Source of the DNA: CAZFYZ01 sp964523735
GTDB taxonomy: Bacteria > Armatimonadota > UBA5829
Direction of reading: 5' to 3'
DNA: 64,000 nucleotides
NCBI GenBank assembly: GCA_964523735.1
Contig: CAZFYZ010000003.1
Coordinates: forward strand, 1-64,000
This document shows, piece after piece, positions 26,526-35,245 of this stretch. Each line of letters starts with the position of its first letter. Position 1 is the stretch's first letter. Below the pieces are notes generated by a model. That model saw only the letters and a list, made by a program, of their open reading frames with translations. It was not told the DNA's origin and did not search any database. The translations under genes were made by a program, and so were the position numbers.

Positions 26526-26585
26526 CACGACGGAGTTCGCCCGGAAGTAAGCTGCTGGCGGACCCCCTTCATCATGCTCTGGTAA

Positions 26586-29500
26586 TCACCACGCGAAGCG
26601 GACGGATACTCTCTCTCCGGAGACGATGGTCACCGGCTCATCAAGATGCAGAGTCACTCGGCCGCCATCAAACGTCTGGGTGGCTGAACCGAGCTTCTGA
26701 TCGAGCTTGATCTCGAACGATCCGCCCTTGCCAGGGCTTGCGGCCTCCGGCAGAGTCAGCGTCAGGGTCTTGAGCGCCAGCTTGCCGTATTCGATTGCCA
26801 GGGTATTCTCCTGTGATCGCCTGCCGCGCTTCTGCGTGAACAGCCCCCACCCCTCGGCTCCGGTGAAGAAGCTGGTGTGGTTCTCGGGCGATATAGTGGG
26901 GTTGAACTCGATAGCCTGATCGGGACCGCAGTAGCAATAGCCCTGGGCAGCGAGCAGCATCCCCCAGCTCGCCATTGCTCGTGCGTAGTGATTGGAGCAC
27001 TCCACCTCGGCCCAAGGGTTGCGCTGGATCGGCCAGCGCGGGACGCCGTTGTAGCGGTCGCTGCAGGCCTTGACGATCTGGTAGGCCTGGTTGATCTTGC
27101 CCTCCTGGATCAGCAGTCCAGCGACTTCGTAGTTGATACCGGTCCAATCCTCAAAGCTGTACATGATCTCGTTGTCCGGCTTCCCGCCGTATGGCCAGGT
27201 GGAGATATATAGGCCAGGCTCTCCCGCTCCGACAAACGCCCTGGGCCACTGGCGGGCCTCGCCGAAGTCCTTGACCCAGTTGAACTTCATTATCGAGTCC
27301 AGCGCAGTGTTGACTCGATCCTTGGGGAGCACGTAGCCGAGGTCCAGCATGGTCGCCCACCACTGGCCAAGGAGTTGGTCTGCGTGGCAGCCGTTGGCGT
27401 AGGGGCGGCTTTCTGCTGAGCTGACATCCGGCCAGTCTTCCAAGAGCCACTCCTTGCCCTTGACATCCTCCGGCTTGGGCTTGGCCTCGATGTGCTTCCA
27501 GTACTCGCCAGTCCACAGCGCTTCGTCCAGGCGCTTGGTCCCGGAGTCATAGACCGCTCTGACATCCTTGGCGAAGTCCTGATCTCCTACGACCTTGGCC
27601 ATCTCCTCGGATGCGCGCAGGGCGGCCAGATACATCGCGCCAACGAACGTGTTAGGGCCGGGCATCTGGCAGTCGTAGGTGTTCCACTGCCAGTTGACTA
27701 TGACCCCGTCCTTGTTGGGATCGTAGTCCTTGAAGCAGTACTGCATCGCCAGTTTGATGTTCGGCCACATTTTCTGAAGCCAAGCCTTGTCGGTGCTCTG
27801 CCTGTATTCGCGATAGGCCTTCAGGATCGTGCCCATCTGACCATCGGCAACCGGGCCCTGCTCGCGAGGTTCGGTGAGTGGGAAGCGGGTTCGATGCCGG
27901 ATGGCGCCGTCGCTTGTCTCCTGGACGGTGAGGTCGATATTGCGCATGTTGCGCTCGAGGTCCGGGAAGAGGTGCGCCATCTGCTGCTCGTAGTTCCAGA
28001 CGTGGTTGCAGTTCATCGGGCAGCAGCCCGCGCCCTCGAACGCGGCGAAGCTGCCGTCCTTGTTCCACATGCAGACTGTGCTCACGAGTGTGCTCGACTG
28101 GGCGGAGATGCGGTCGAGCATGTAGTAAGGCAGCGTGGTCTTGTAGAACGTGTCGCGGAACTTGCGGGTGTCTGCCGAGAGAAGCTCATAGTTCTCTGAG
28201 AGGTAGCCCGCCGCCTTGGATGCGTCGCTGAACCAGTTGGAGTACATCCGGCCGACGTAGCCCTCGTTGCCCCCCTGCCAGACGTTGTGCATATTGGGGA
28301 AGTGCCACGACCAGATGACGGGGATCGTCACCTTCTGCTTGGGATAGAGCACCACGGGGACCACGACCCCTGAGTTCCAGGTGCGGCCATCGGCGCTCGG
28401 CCCGCCGCCCTGAGACCCGACCATACCAATCTGAGTGAAGTACTTCCAGAGGCTCGTGCAGTCGTCCCACTGCTCGATGACGCGACAGTTCTCGTGGCGC
28501 GCGCCTATGGCCATAGTCCCGAACTGCCTGGCATCGGGCTGCAGCGATGGATTGGCGAGAAGCACTCCGCGCAGGCCTGCCTGCGAGAAGACGGTGTTGA
28601 CATTCCCGCCGTAGTCCTTGTTGCAGTGGCCGGTTATTGCCGAGAGCCCATCGTAACCTACCGCGTTCTGGAGGGCCGAGAGAAGGCATATCTCGACGGG
28701 GACCCCGACCTTGTTCTCGATCGTGAACTCGAAGACAGCGGCGGGAATGGCGGAGTCCTTGGAGTTCATCGGGATGTGCGGCGAGAAAGCCCGCATGCTG
28801 ACCTTGACCGGCAGCGCCTTGTCATAGTACCTGAGTTCGGCAATGGGGTACTCACCCACGAACTCTACGGCTTTGACAGGCGGAGGCGCGGCAGGACAGA
28901 CGGCTGTCTTGATTTCGCCACCCTTGCTGTCCGTCTTCCCAGGTTCGCACGAGACGCCCGGAGGGCAGCAAGGCCCGCCTGATTCGCCGACCGCACCGAT
29001 GAGCGGCGACTGCTGCAGCAGCCTGACGACAGGCTTCTTGCCCGGCGTGCGAGTCCGGATCGCGAAGAAGCTGTCCGGGACGACGCACGCCTCATTCACC
29101 TGATTGAAGATGCACCACTGCCGGACGGCGCCATCGCCGCAGATCGAGACGTGCCCTGCGCCTATGCCACCGAGAGGGAAGGCCACGTCTTTGAGCGACT
29201 CGCCCTTGTAGACTATGCGCTTGGAGGGCGCCGTGACTGACGCCATCCACCGCTCATACTTCTTAGCTTCATCGGCAGCCTCTCTGGCTCGCACGCGCTC
29301 CTCCGCAGGGGTCATCTCGCGGACGTCATCGACGTTGATGTGACCCCATCCGCCAGTGTTGCTGTCCACGACCTTGATGTAAACTCTCTGGCCCTTGAGC
29401 TTGCTGACGTCCCAGTAGCGGCGGGCCATCTCTTCGCGGTCCCTGCCGGTCTCGCGGGCGATCTCGGAGTTGTCCGTGGCTTTGTAGAGCGCGACGTAGC

Positions 29501-29837
29501 AGGTGTCCGGGTGGTTGCCGCCGCCGACCAGCAGCGAGATCGTGTCCGCCTGAATCGTGAAGACCGGAGACTTGAGCACGATGGTGGGCTCGTCGCCCTT
29601 CGGGTTCTCGTAGAGGCCGATGAAGTACTTGCCCTGCTGGCTGAAGCTCACGTTAGCCCGGGCCGTCGTGGGACCAGTCGGCAGCGTACCGGCCTGGCCG
29701 GACTCAATGGTCCAGCCCTGCAGCGTGCCATCCTCGAAGTCGAATCGGGTCAAGCTGTCTGCGGCAAGCATCGGGCAGGATAATGCGGCAATCACAGTCA
29801 TGCAGCAGAGTGTGGCGATCAAGCGGGTGTTCGGCAT
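26586..29837 (-). CDS. GH116-like glycosidase with N-terminal beta-sandwich
   Basis: 1083 residues. Signal peptide (to about residue 25), then a carbohydrate-binding-like beta-sandwich (FDFEDGTLQGW to INVDDVREM, about 27-175). The GH116 N-domain begins at FPLGGIGAGHVSICGDG and the (alpha/alpha)6 barrel includes NCNHVWNYEQQMAHLFPDLE, ADGQMGTILKAYREY and GCHADQLLGQWW. Asp820 of ADQ matches the acid/base Asp of the GBA2/TxGH116 family; Glu656 or Glu659 (LTEPREQG) is the likely nucleophile by spacing. Known members cleave beta-glucosides, beta-xylosides or glucosylceramide. AGGAGAGG precedes ATG. It lies 30 bp after a DUF1598 gene and probably ends that operon. Confidence 0.88.
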   Translation of the reverse strand: MPNTRLIATLCCMTVIAALSCPMLAADSLTRFDFEDGTLQGWTIESGQAGTLPTGPTTARANVSFSQQGKYFIGLYENPKGDEPTIVLKSPVFTIQADTISLLVGGGNHPDTCYVALYKATDNSEIARETGRDREEMARRYWDVSKLKGQRVYIKVVDSNTGGWGHINVDDVREMTPAEERVRAREAADEAKKYERWMASVTAPSKRIVYKGESLKDVAFPLGGIGAGHVSICGDGAVRQWCIFNQVNEACVVPDSFFAIRTRTPGKKPVVRLLQQSPLIGAVGESGGPCCPPGVSCEPGKTDSKGGEIKTAVCPAAPPPVKAVEFVGEYPIAELRYYDKALPVKVSMRAFSPHIPMNSKDSAIPAAVFEFTIENKVGVPVEICLLSALQNAVGYDGLSAITGHCNKDYGGNVNTVFSQAGLRGVLLANPSLQPDARQFGTMAIGARHENCRVIEQWDDCTSLWKYFTQIGMVGSQGGGPSADGRTWNSGVVVPVVLYPKQKVTIPVIWSWHFPNMHNVWQGGNEGYVGRMYSNWFSDASKAAGYLSENYELLSADTRKFRDTFYKTTLPYYMLDRISAQSSTLVSTVCMWNKDGSFAAFEGAGCCPMNCNHVWNYEQQMAHLFPDLERNMRNIDLTVQETSDGAIRHRTRFPLTEPREQGPVADGQMGTILKAYREYRQSTDKAWLQKMWPNIKLAMQYCFKDYDPNKDGVIVNWQWNTYDCQMPGPNTFVGAMYLAALRASEEMAKVVGDQDFAKDVRAVYDSGTKRLDEALWTGEYWKHIEAKPKPEDVKGKEWLLEDWPDVSSAESRPYANGCHADQLLGQWWATMLDLGYVLPKDRVNTALDSIMKFNWVKDFGEARQWPRAFVGAGEPGLYISTWPYGGKPDNEIMYSFEDWTGINYEVAGLLIQEGKINQAYQIVKACSDRYNGVPRWPIQRNPWAEVECSNHYARAMASWGMLLAAQGYCYCGPDQAIEFNPTISPENHTSFFTGAEGWGLFTQKRGRRSQENTLAIEYGKLALKTLTLTLPEAASPGKGGSFEIKLDQKLGSATQTFDGGRVTLHLDEPVTIVSGERVSVRFAW

Positions 29838-29867
29838 CTAGTATCCTCTCCTGGATGGGTTGAGCGG

Positions 29868-31217
29868 TCACTTATCGAGCGGGAAGTCCCACGCGACGGA
29901 CTTAGGGGACTTCCGCGCGTTGAGCACGGTCTTCTTGAGTGCAGCCTGGCGTCTGGCCGGCGCCGGGGCCGGCTTGGAGACAGCCACGGTCGATGGGCGC
30001 TTGCCGGTTGTCGCGATCTTCGGTGACGCGGGGCGCCGAGGCTGGGTGATCTTCTTCGGCCTGACGTCCATGCTGACTCCGCCGCAGCTCTGCATCACTA
30101 TCACGAGCGAGGCCTTGCCATCGGGGGTCTCTCGCTCCTCGGTGACACGGTTGACATTAGTGAGGCCGAGCACCTGGCGGCTGACGGGCGAGACGGCCAC
30201 TCTGTGCGACTTGAGCAGGTACGTGAGGCCCTTGCACTGAGCGCCGTTGTCTTTCATCATCCTGGCAAGGGCGACGAACCTGAATAGCCCCTGCAGCTCT
30301 CTGTAGATCGGGCGCTTGTGGGCGATCTTGTCGTAGTAGGCTCCGAAGCTCTGCGCGAACCGGCCCGCCAGCTCATCCGGTCTGCCCATACCCGCGATCT
30401 GGCCCTGCGTGGTGAGGAACTCGGCCTCGGTTAGGAGCTTCACGCGGCAGGAGCGCAGAGACATCACGCCGCCGTCCTCGTCGTAGGTAGTCTCGCCCGG
30501 GCTGAACCAGAAGCGGTTGAGCGACTGGCCGGGGTCGGTAAACTTGCCCCCGCTCTTGAGCTCTTCGCGCGTCTCATCGGCTTTGAGGTCGGAGAGGCTG
30601 ACGAAGCCCGGTATATCGAGCTGGACGGTGCCATTCACGAGCCGCTTCATGTAGTAGTCCGCGTCGAGCATAACCTTGGCGAAGCGGCTGTCGAAGGGGA
30701 CACCCATCACTCGCACGTTCTGTGGACTGCGGCCAGCCCGACTCCAATCGGCCTCGATATCCTCCATACGGTTGCCGGGGCCGCCGGTGCGCATACGGTC
30801 GCCAATGTTCCGAAGCTCCTGGATGACGGCGGGGTCGGGATCGATCGAGCAGCCGGGGGCTGAGTAGTATCGAACCTGGCCGCGGGTTTTGGCATACACT
30901 GCCCATACATTCCTGAGGGCTACTGCGAAGTCATCGAGTTGAAGTGCGGGAAGCGAGGGATCCACCTTGCCGATCACGATCACGTCTCGGCTCGCGTTGT
31001 CCTCGAGGAACCCGCGCACCTCGGTTATGCCACAGAGCTTGGAGACGCTCGTCCCCTGGCCACTCTGGCAGGCAGTGGCGAGGGCGTTGAGGGAGATCGC
31101 TCGACCGGTGGCCGCGTGGGCTGCGCCCAATGGGACGAGCGCGAAAGTCGCCAGCAGCGCAATGACGCGCCACCCACAGCAGATCGGAGCCTTTGTTGGG
31201 TAGTGGGGTGCTCTCAA
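29868..31217 (-). CDS. DUF1598-type secreted protein, paralogue 2
   Basis: 449 residues from TTG 31217; the longer open frame runs back into the upstream gene, so the start must lie after that stop. A signal peptide (VIALLATFALVPLGAAHA) follows a short N-tail. The core carries the DUF1598 signatures LQLDDFAVALRNVW, APGCSIDPDPAVIQEL and VRVMGVPFDSRFAKVMLDAD. A Pro/Lys/Ala-rich tail (about 390-440) is absent from its sister. Function of the family is unknown; it is mostly known from Planctomycetes-type bacteria. Seven bases separate it from the upstream paralogue. Confidence 0.8.
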   Translation of the reverse strand: MRAPHYPTKAPICCGWRVIALLATFALVPLGAAHAATGRAISLNALATACQSGQGTSVSKLCGITEVRGFLEDNASRDVIVIGKVDPSLPALQLDDFAVALRNVWAVYAKTRGQVRYYSAPGCSIDPDPAVIQELRNIGDRMRTGGPGNRMEDIEADWSRAGRSPQNVRVMGVPFDSRFAKVMLDADYYMKRLVNGTVQLDIPGFVSLSDLKADETREELKSGGKFTDPGQSLNRFWFSPGETTYDEDGGVMSLRSCRVKLLTEAEFLTTQGQIAGMGRPDELAGRFAQSFGAYYDKIAHKRPIYRELQGLFRFVALARMMKDNGAQCKGLTYLLKSHRVAVSPVSRQVLGLTNVNRVTEERETPDGKASLVIVMQSCGGVSMDVRPKKITQPRRPASPKIATTGKRPSTVAVSKPAPAPARRQAALKKTVLNARKSPKSVAWDFPLDK

Positions 31218-31224
31218 GCTCTCA

Positions 31225-32472
31225 CTATTCCAGTTCGAAGTCCCACCAGATCGCTCCGGCGGGCTTTCGGGCCTTGAGTACGATCCTCTTGAGCGACGCA
31301 AACTCGGCTGGGGCGCTGACCTTCCTGGGATTGACGTCCACAAGGACTCCGCCACAGCACTGCACGGTCAGGGTAGTCGTGACCAGCCCTTCGTCCGTTG
31401 TGCGCTGCTCACTTACACGCTTCACGTTCGTGAGGCCGTTCACCTGCCTGTCCACGGTCGTAGTTGCGATCTTGTGAGAGTTGAGCAGATAGTCGAGACC
31501 TTTGCATTGGGCGCCACGCTCTTTGAGGAGTTGAGCGATAGCAGCGTGGCGGAAGAGGCTCCGCAGTTCCAGGTAGATGGGATAGCGCGCGGCAATCTGC
31601 TCGTAGTTGACCTCGAAGCTGCGGGCAAACCTCTCGGCAAACGGATCGGGCTGACCGGAGTGGCCGACCCCCTGCTCGGTAAGGTGTTCGTACTCGGTAA
31701 GCAGCCTGATCTGGCACGACAACAGGGAGATCGCGCCATCCGATGCGCAGTATGTGGTTTCGCCGGAATCGAACCAGAACCGGGTAAGCGACTGCCCCAG
31801 ACTCTCGAAAGAGCCGCCCTCTCTGATCTCCTGGCGCACCTTGTCGGCCTTCATATCCGCCACACTCCGGAAGCCCGGGATATCCAAGGCAGCGGAGCCA
31901 TTCACGAGCCTCTTCAGGTGATAGTCCGCTTCAACCATAGTCTTCGCGAACCGGGTATCGCGAGGGATGCCCATCACACGCACGCTCTGGCGCGATTCAC
32001 CTGTACGGTTCCATTCCGCCAAGCACTCTTCGATTTCCCCCTGCGAACCGCCCTCGCTGACCTGTTGACTGATCCTCTGGAGCTTCTTGAGGATCTCAGG
32101 GTTGGGGTCGATAGAGCAGCCTGGGCAGGAGTAGTAGCGCGTGTCATCGAGCACCTCGGCGTAGACAACCCAGGCGTTGCGGAGGGCGACTGAAAGGTCA
32201 TCCAGATAGACCGGCGGCAGAGAGGCGTTAACGCGGCCGATCACGATGATGTCGCGGTTGAAGTCGTCGTAGACATAGCCCTGCAGCTCGGTGATACCGC
32301 AGAGCTGACTGACGCTGGCGCCCTGGCCGTTCTCGCACGCCGCGGCAAGCGCGTTGAGGGACACCGCCCGGCCTGTCGCTGCACTCACGGCAGAAGCCAA
32401 TCCGATCAGCGCAACCGAGACGGCAAGAGCCCGCACCGGCGAAGCCAGCCGGCGCAAAAGCCTTGTTGTCAT
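31225..32472 (-). CDS. DUF1598-type secreted protein, paralogue 1
   Basis: 415 residues. Signal peptide to about AVSA (residue 31). The same signatures appear in order: SLNALAAACENGQG, LCGITELQGYVYDDFNRDI, VYLDDLSVALRNAW, CPGCSIDPNPEIL, VRVMGIPRDTRFAKTMVEAD. Its C-terminus WWDFELE matches WDFPLDK of the neighbour, so the two arose by duplication. ATG 32472 follows GAGAGGAAAGG. First gene of a three-gene operon with its paralogue and the GH116-like glycosidase, hinting at surface glycan handling (inference). Confidence 0.82.
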   Translation of the reverse strand: MTTRLLRRLASPVRALAVSVALIGLASAVSAATGRAVSLNALAAACENGQGASVSQLCGITELQGYVYDDFNRDIIVIGRVNASLPPVYLDDLSVALRNAWVVYAEVLDDTRYYSCPGCSIDPNPEILKKLQRISQQVSEGGSQGEIEECLAEWNRTGESRQSVRVMGIPRDTRFAKTMVEADYHLKRLVNGSAALDIPGFRSVADMKADKVRQEIREGGSFESLGQSLTRFWFDSGETTYCASDGAISLLSCQIRLLTEYEHLTEQGVGHSGQPDPFAERFARSFEVNYEQIAARYPIYLELRSLFRHAAIAQLLKERGAQCKGLDYLLNSHKIATTTVDRQVNGLTNVKRVSEQRTTDEGLVTTTLTVQCCGGVLVDVNPRKVSAPAEFASLKRIVLKARKPAGAIWWDFELE

Positions 32473-32545
32473 GACCCTTTCCTCTCAACAAGCGTGGGCG
32501 GTCCTGCCTGAATCGCGCACCTTAAAGAGCCTGCTCGCTATTCGC

Positions 32546-32575
32546 ATTATAGCAGCAGTTTCGGCGTATGGGCAA
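32546..32575 (-). promoter_or_regulatory. Promoter of the DUF1598-GH116 operon
   Basis: Minus strand -35 TTGCCC (32575-32570), 18 bp spacer, perfect -10 TATAAT (32551-32546). Leader about 65 nt. Confidence 0.6.
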
Positions 32576-32636
32576 AGGTTGGGCTAGTTTCTTGGCGCAG
32601 AACCGCTGGGTTCGTTGAGAGTTTGGGAGCTGAGTT

Positions 32637-33713
32637 CTAAGCACTGGCGCCGTATTTGCTCACCCACTCCCTCGCCTCATCTTCGGTCGAGGCAGAGCCG
32701 ATGAGGATGATTCCCTCGGGACTGCCCACTTGCTCAACTACAGTGTCGAGGAGATGGATGTCACCGAAGAGCTGGATGAGCTTGCCGGCACTGCGGATCT
32801 TGCGGTAGACCTCCGGCCACTCGCTGCAGTCCGCCGCGCCCGCGCCTGGCACCCACTGGATGCCTTTCATATCTGGGATAGAGAGCAGCGAGTCCAGATG
32901 CGGTAACTGCCCCGCTCCGTCCAGGTGATAGAACCCATTGCCCAATCGTTGAGCGGTGGCCGCGAGTTCGGGCATAACAAACTCATCGAACATCTGCGGC
33001 CCGATCATGTAGGCGAAGTCGCACTGGAGCATGTAGTAGGGCGTCTCTGAGAAGATGGGCGTCCAAGCCGTATAGGCCGGGTTTGTGGGCCGCAGGACAG
33101 CGTCTATTTCCTCAAAGTAGCGCCACCACAGCTCGTGCAGATCCCACGTGCGCTGCTTGACTTCCTGTGGGTGGTCGTAGAGGTCCGTCAAGAGCCCCTC
33201 GCACGGGCGGAAAGTGGAGAGTATGTCCAACGCCCCGCCCAAATCGGTCATGCCCACCTGCACGAGTCCCTGCCATCGCTCCGTCGCCGCCCGGCAAAGG
33301 TCCTTGATGCGCAGGAACCATCGGTTGTCGGGGTCGTACTGCAGACGCAGCTCCCCGACCTCCACGACCTGCTGTGGCTGAAACCAGACCGTATGCTCGG
33401 AGGTCTCCAGGTTAGCTCCCATGAACGCCGCCGCAACTCCGGGGCCGAAGTTCGGCCAGATGGCAGGGAAAGCATCGCCGAAGTATCTGACGCTTGAGAG
33501 CTGCCAGTCCCAGTGATCGACCACGTCCTCGGCAGAGATCGAGAAGTCATACTCGGCGTCGAACCCCACCTCGTGAACAGTCGGTTCGGTCCTGCCCGGG
33601 TCACAGCCGTAGACCCTTACCTGCACAAGAGGCCGATCTAGTTCGCCCGCCCACCAGTCGGCCGCGTCCGCCCTGATCTTCTCCCAACGGTCTCTACAGA
33701 ACTGTATGCTCAT
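32637..33713 (-). CDS. URO-D superfamily protein, second copy
   Basis: 358 residues from ATG 33713 (no strong ribosome site; the longer frame starts at 33758). The sequence is only distantly like the 5177-6442 protein. FRPCEGLLTDLYDHPQEVK, FAYMIGPQMFDEFVMPEL, FYHLDGAGQLPHLDSLLSIP and IQWVPGAGAAD follow the order of URO-D barrels; the HLDG segment takes the place of the metal-binding His region. No heme genes are near. Function is likely in a methyl-transfer or catabolic reaction. Single-gene unit. Confidence 0.78.
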   Translation of the reverse strand: MSIQFCRDRWEKIRADAADWWAGELDRPLVQVRVYGCDPGRTEPTVHEVGFDAEYDFSISAEDVVDHWDWQLSSVRYFGDAFPAIWPNFGPGVAAAFMGANLETSEHTVWFQPQQVVEVGELRLQYDPDNRWFLRIKDLCRAATERWQGLVQVGMTDLGGALDILSTFRPCEGLLTDLYDHPQEVKQRTWDLHELWWRYFEEIDAVLRPTNPAYTAWTPIFSETPYYMLQCDFAYMIGPQMFDEFVMPELAATAQRLGNGFYHLDGAGQLPHLDSLLSIPDMKGIQWVPGAGAADCSEWPEVYRKIRSAGKLIQLFGDIHLLDTVVEQVGSPEGIILIGSASTEDEAREWVSKYGASA

Positions 33714-33758
33714 ACCGTCATTCTGGCATACACAAGCCGGACCGTCAAGGGCAAACAA

Positions 33759-33799
33759 CAGGCATCTCCAGACGGGGCTTGCCGTGCGGGAGATGCCTG
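33759..33799 (-). terminator. Terminator of the 33815-34207 gene
   Basis: CAGGCATCTCC (33759-33769) and GGAGATGCCTG (33789-33799) are perfect 11 bp arms; on the minus strand the stem is followed by TTGTTTG. It lies 16 bp past the stop of the hypothetical gene. Confidence 0.65.
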
Positions 33800-33814
33800 A
33801 TTGGTTGTTGTTCG

Positions 33815-34207
33815 CTAGCCGTTTGGTCCAAAGGCACGTTCGAGTGCTTTGCCATTTGCGAACACTCGTCCATCCTGGGTGAGCGTGCCATCTACCAGAA
33901 CGACCTGGTCACCGTCCCAGGCGTAGGTTCTGACCAGCATTCCTACCGCGATGCCAGGCACAGGCCCGGGCGGCACGTTGGTAAGGTAGACCGGTCGCCC
34001 CGTCGAGGCTGGTGCGCGTACTATGAGATCTGTCTGGGTGGTTGTGCGCTGTACGGGTCCTTCCCAGGACGTCTTCCAGTAGCAGTCCGCGACCAGGGTG
34101 ATAACCTGACCCGGACCGTTAGCCGCTACCAGTGTTAAGGCGATGGCGCCCACAACATACCAGCGGCTCTTAGCGATATATGTGATGCTCTTCTTGAGAG
34201 CTAGCAT
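33815..34207 (-). CDS. Hypothetical secreted protein, one OB-like module
   Basis: 130 residues from ATG 34207, with GGGAGGAC six bases upstream. N-terminal hydrophobic segment (about 17-30) after two Lys: a signal peptide or anchor. The C-terminal part (VGMLVRTYAWDGDQVVLVDG, then DGRVFANG) resembles the OB-like modules of other secreted proteins here. No function can be assigned. It ends at its own terminator. Confidence 0.65.
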   Translation of the reverse strand: MLALKKSITYIAKSRWYVVGAIALTLVAANGPGQVITLVADCYWKTSWEGPVQRTTTQTDLIVRAPASTGRPVYLTNVPPGPVPGIAVGMLVRTYAWDGDQVVLVDGTLTQDGRVFANGKALERAFGPNG

Positions 34208-34354
34208 ATTGCCGTCCTCCCGATAGGTTCGCTTTCTGCCTCACAGAGTACTTGCCCATCGCCATGAACCCGTCACACATTACGAACACGAATTGTGACG
34301 AATCGCGGGGTCTATCAGGACGGTGAAGAGACTGCTATCTCGGCGCTCGAGAAG

Positions 34355-34383
34355 TTGACACCCGCCTGCGCTACTGATAGAAT
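34355..34383 (+). promoter_or_regulatory. Strong promoter of a small transcription unit
   Basis: -35 TTGACA (34355-34360), 17 bp spacer, -10 TAGAAT (34378-34383): 11 of 12 consensus bases. Predicted transcription start about 34390. Confidence 0.8.
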
Positions 34384-34417
34384 GATGATGGAGCTGACGC
34401 TCCACAAGAAACAAACG

Positions 34418-34549
34418 ATGACGATAACGAACTGCACAACCAGGTTGAACGCAGCGTTCGATTACCTTGAATCGAGGGCGCATAGTCTGCGCATGCTTGA
34501 AGACGGCATGTGCATAGCGCAACACTTCTTCATCGGGAGAGACGTCTAG
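34418..34549 (+). CDS. Possible 43-residue microprotein in the small transcript
   Basis: ATG 34418 to the TAG just before the terminator stem. The peptide begins MTITNCTTRLNAAFDYLESR and continues as a possible amphipathic helix. No Shine-Dalgarno is visible (AACAAACG precedes ATG). In-frame ATGs at 34382, 34385 and 34388 lie at or before the predicted transcript start. The stop touching the terminator favours a coding role; the missing ribosome site argues against it. Confidence 0.35.
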   Translation: MTITNCTTRLNAAFDYLESRAHSLRMLEDGMCIAQHFFIGRDV

Positions 34550-34585
34550 AGCCCACTGCGACCGCGTGTCGTAGTGGGCTTTTTT
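34550..34585 (+). terminator. Intrinsic terminator of the small transcript
   Basis: AGCCCACTGCGAC (34550-34562) pairs with GTCGTAGTGGGCT (34568-34580) with one G-U pair and a 5 nt loop, followed by six T (34580-34585). The best canonical terminator in the window. Confidence 0.9.
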
Positions 34586-34619
34586 GTTAGCGGATAGCCT
34601 TACGGAGCATCCAAAGAGC

Positions 34620-35186
34620 GTGAATCACGAAGTCCTGGTACTGAATAGCGATTATGAGCCGCTGAATATCTGCAACATCCGGCGCGCGATGAACCTCGTC
34701 TTTATGGGGAAGGTGGACATTCTCCACGAGGACTCGATCGTGCTGCACTCGGTGTCGCGTGAGTTCCGTTCGCCCTCGGTGGTCAGGCTGAAGAGCTATA
34801 TCAGACGGCCGAGGCCGGAGTTGAGGCTCTCCAGGCGAAGCATTCTCGCCAGGGACAACTATACCTGCCAGTACTGCGGCCACTCGGGACACGACCTGAC
34901 AGTGGACCATGTCATCCCACGCCGCTTCGGCGGGCCTACGAGCTGGGACAACCTGGTGTGCTGCTGCAAGCGCTGCAACACGAAGAAGGGCGACAAGACG
35001 CTGTCTCAGATCGGATTTGCGCTGCGTGTGCCGCCTCGCAAGCCGCGTTACGTGCCGTTTATCAGCCTGACCAAGTTCATCTCCGGCGCACGCAATGAGG
35101 TGTGGCGGGATTACCTGCCAATATTCATCAGCGCCAGCGATTCCTACTCAGCCAAGCGTGATATGGTTGGGCACGGCGCCGGCTGA
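34620..35186 (+). CDS. HNH endonuclease
   Basis: 188 residues from GTG 34620 (GGAG at 34604-34607); the longer frame would begin inside the T run of the terminator. Early part: VLVLNSDYEPLNICNIRRAM, the usual start of this stand-alone HNH family in many bacteria. HNH core: Cys83 and Cys86 (YTCQYC), DHVIPR with Asp96-His97, WDNLVC with Asn111 and Cys116/Cys119 (CKRCN), giving a zinc-ribbon with a beta-beta-alpha metal nuclease site. Family members are conserved chromosomal genes of unclear role, not restriction enzymes with a visible methyltransferase. Confidence 0.92.
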   Translation: MNHEVLVLNSDYEPLNICNIRRAMNLVFMGKVDILHEDSIVLHSVSREFRSPSVVRLKSYIRRPRPELRLSRRSILARDNYTCQYCGHSGHDLTVDHVIPRRFGGPTSWDNLVCCCKRCNTKKGDKTLSQIGFALRVPPRKPRYVPFISLTKFISGARNEVWRDYLPIFISASDSYSAKRDMVGHGAG

Positions 35187-35210
35187 AGCTCAAGCTCCGC
35201 CAAGTTGGGC

Positions 35211-35239
35211 TTGACTTCTGGAACGTGAGACAGTATAAT
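35211..35239 (+). promoter_or_regulatory. Promoter of carD
   Basis: -35 TTGACT (35211-35216), 17 bp spacer, perfect -10 TATAAT (35234-35239). Start near 35246. Confidence 0.75.
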
Positions 35240-35245
35240 ACACAG

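Larger units (their letters stand above)
34390..34585 (+). ncRNA. Candidate structured small RNA
   Basis: A ~196 nt transcript is bounded by a near-consensus promoter and an intrinsic terminator. It starts with hairpin GGAGC-TGAC-GCTCC (34390-34403). Further short hairpins can be read inside: GAACGC-A-GCGTTC, CGATT-ACCTTG-AATCG and GCGCA-TAGTC-TGCGC, then the terminator stem. This density of small perfect stems suggests an RNA gene of a family I do not recognise (not tmRNA, 6S or RNase P by size and features). The alternative is a short mRNA for the 43-codon frame inside; both could hold. Confidence 0.5.

Noticed and set aside
27655..27720. Possible loss of the GH116 catalytic Glu at NWQWNTYD, where relatives often read EGxQHNT
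   Set aside because: From the family's known spacing, the nucleophile Glu lies about 150 residues before the acid/base Asp. Here that points to Glu656 or Glu659, not to position 714, so the catalytic pair seems present.
33759..33799. Riboswitch or attenuator before the second URO-D-like gene
   Set aside because: The hairpin is followed by T-rich sequence in the direction of the upstream gene and sits past its stop, so it is a terminator of that gene.
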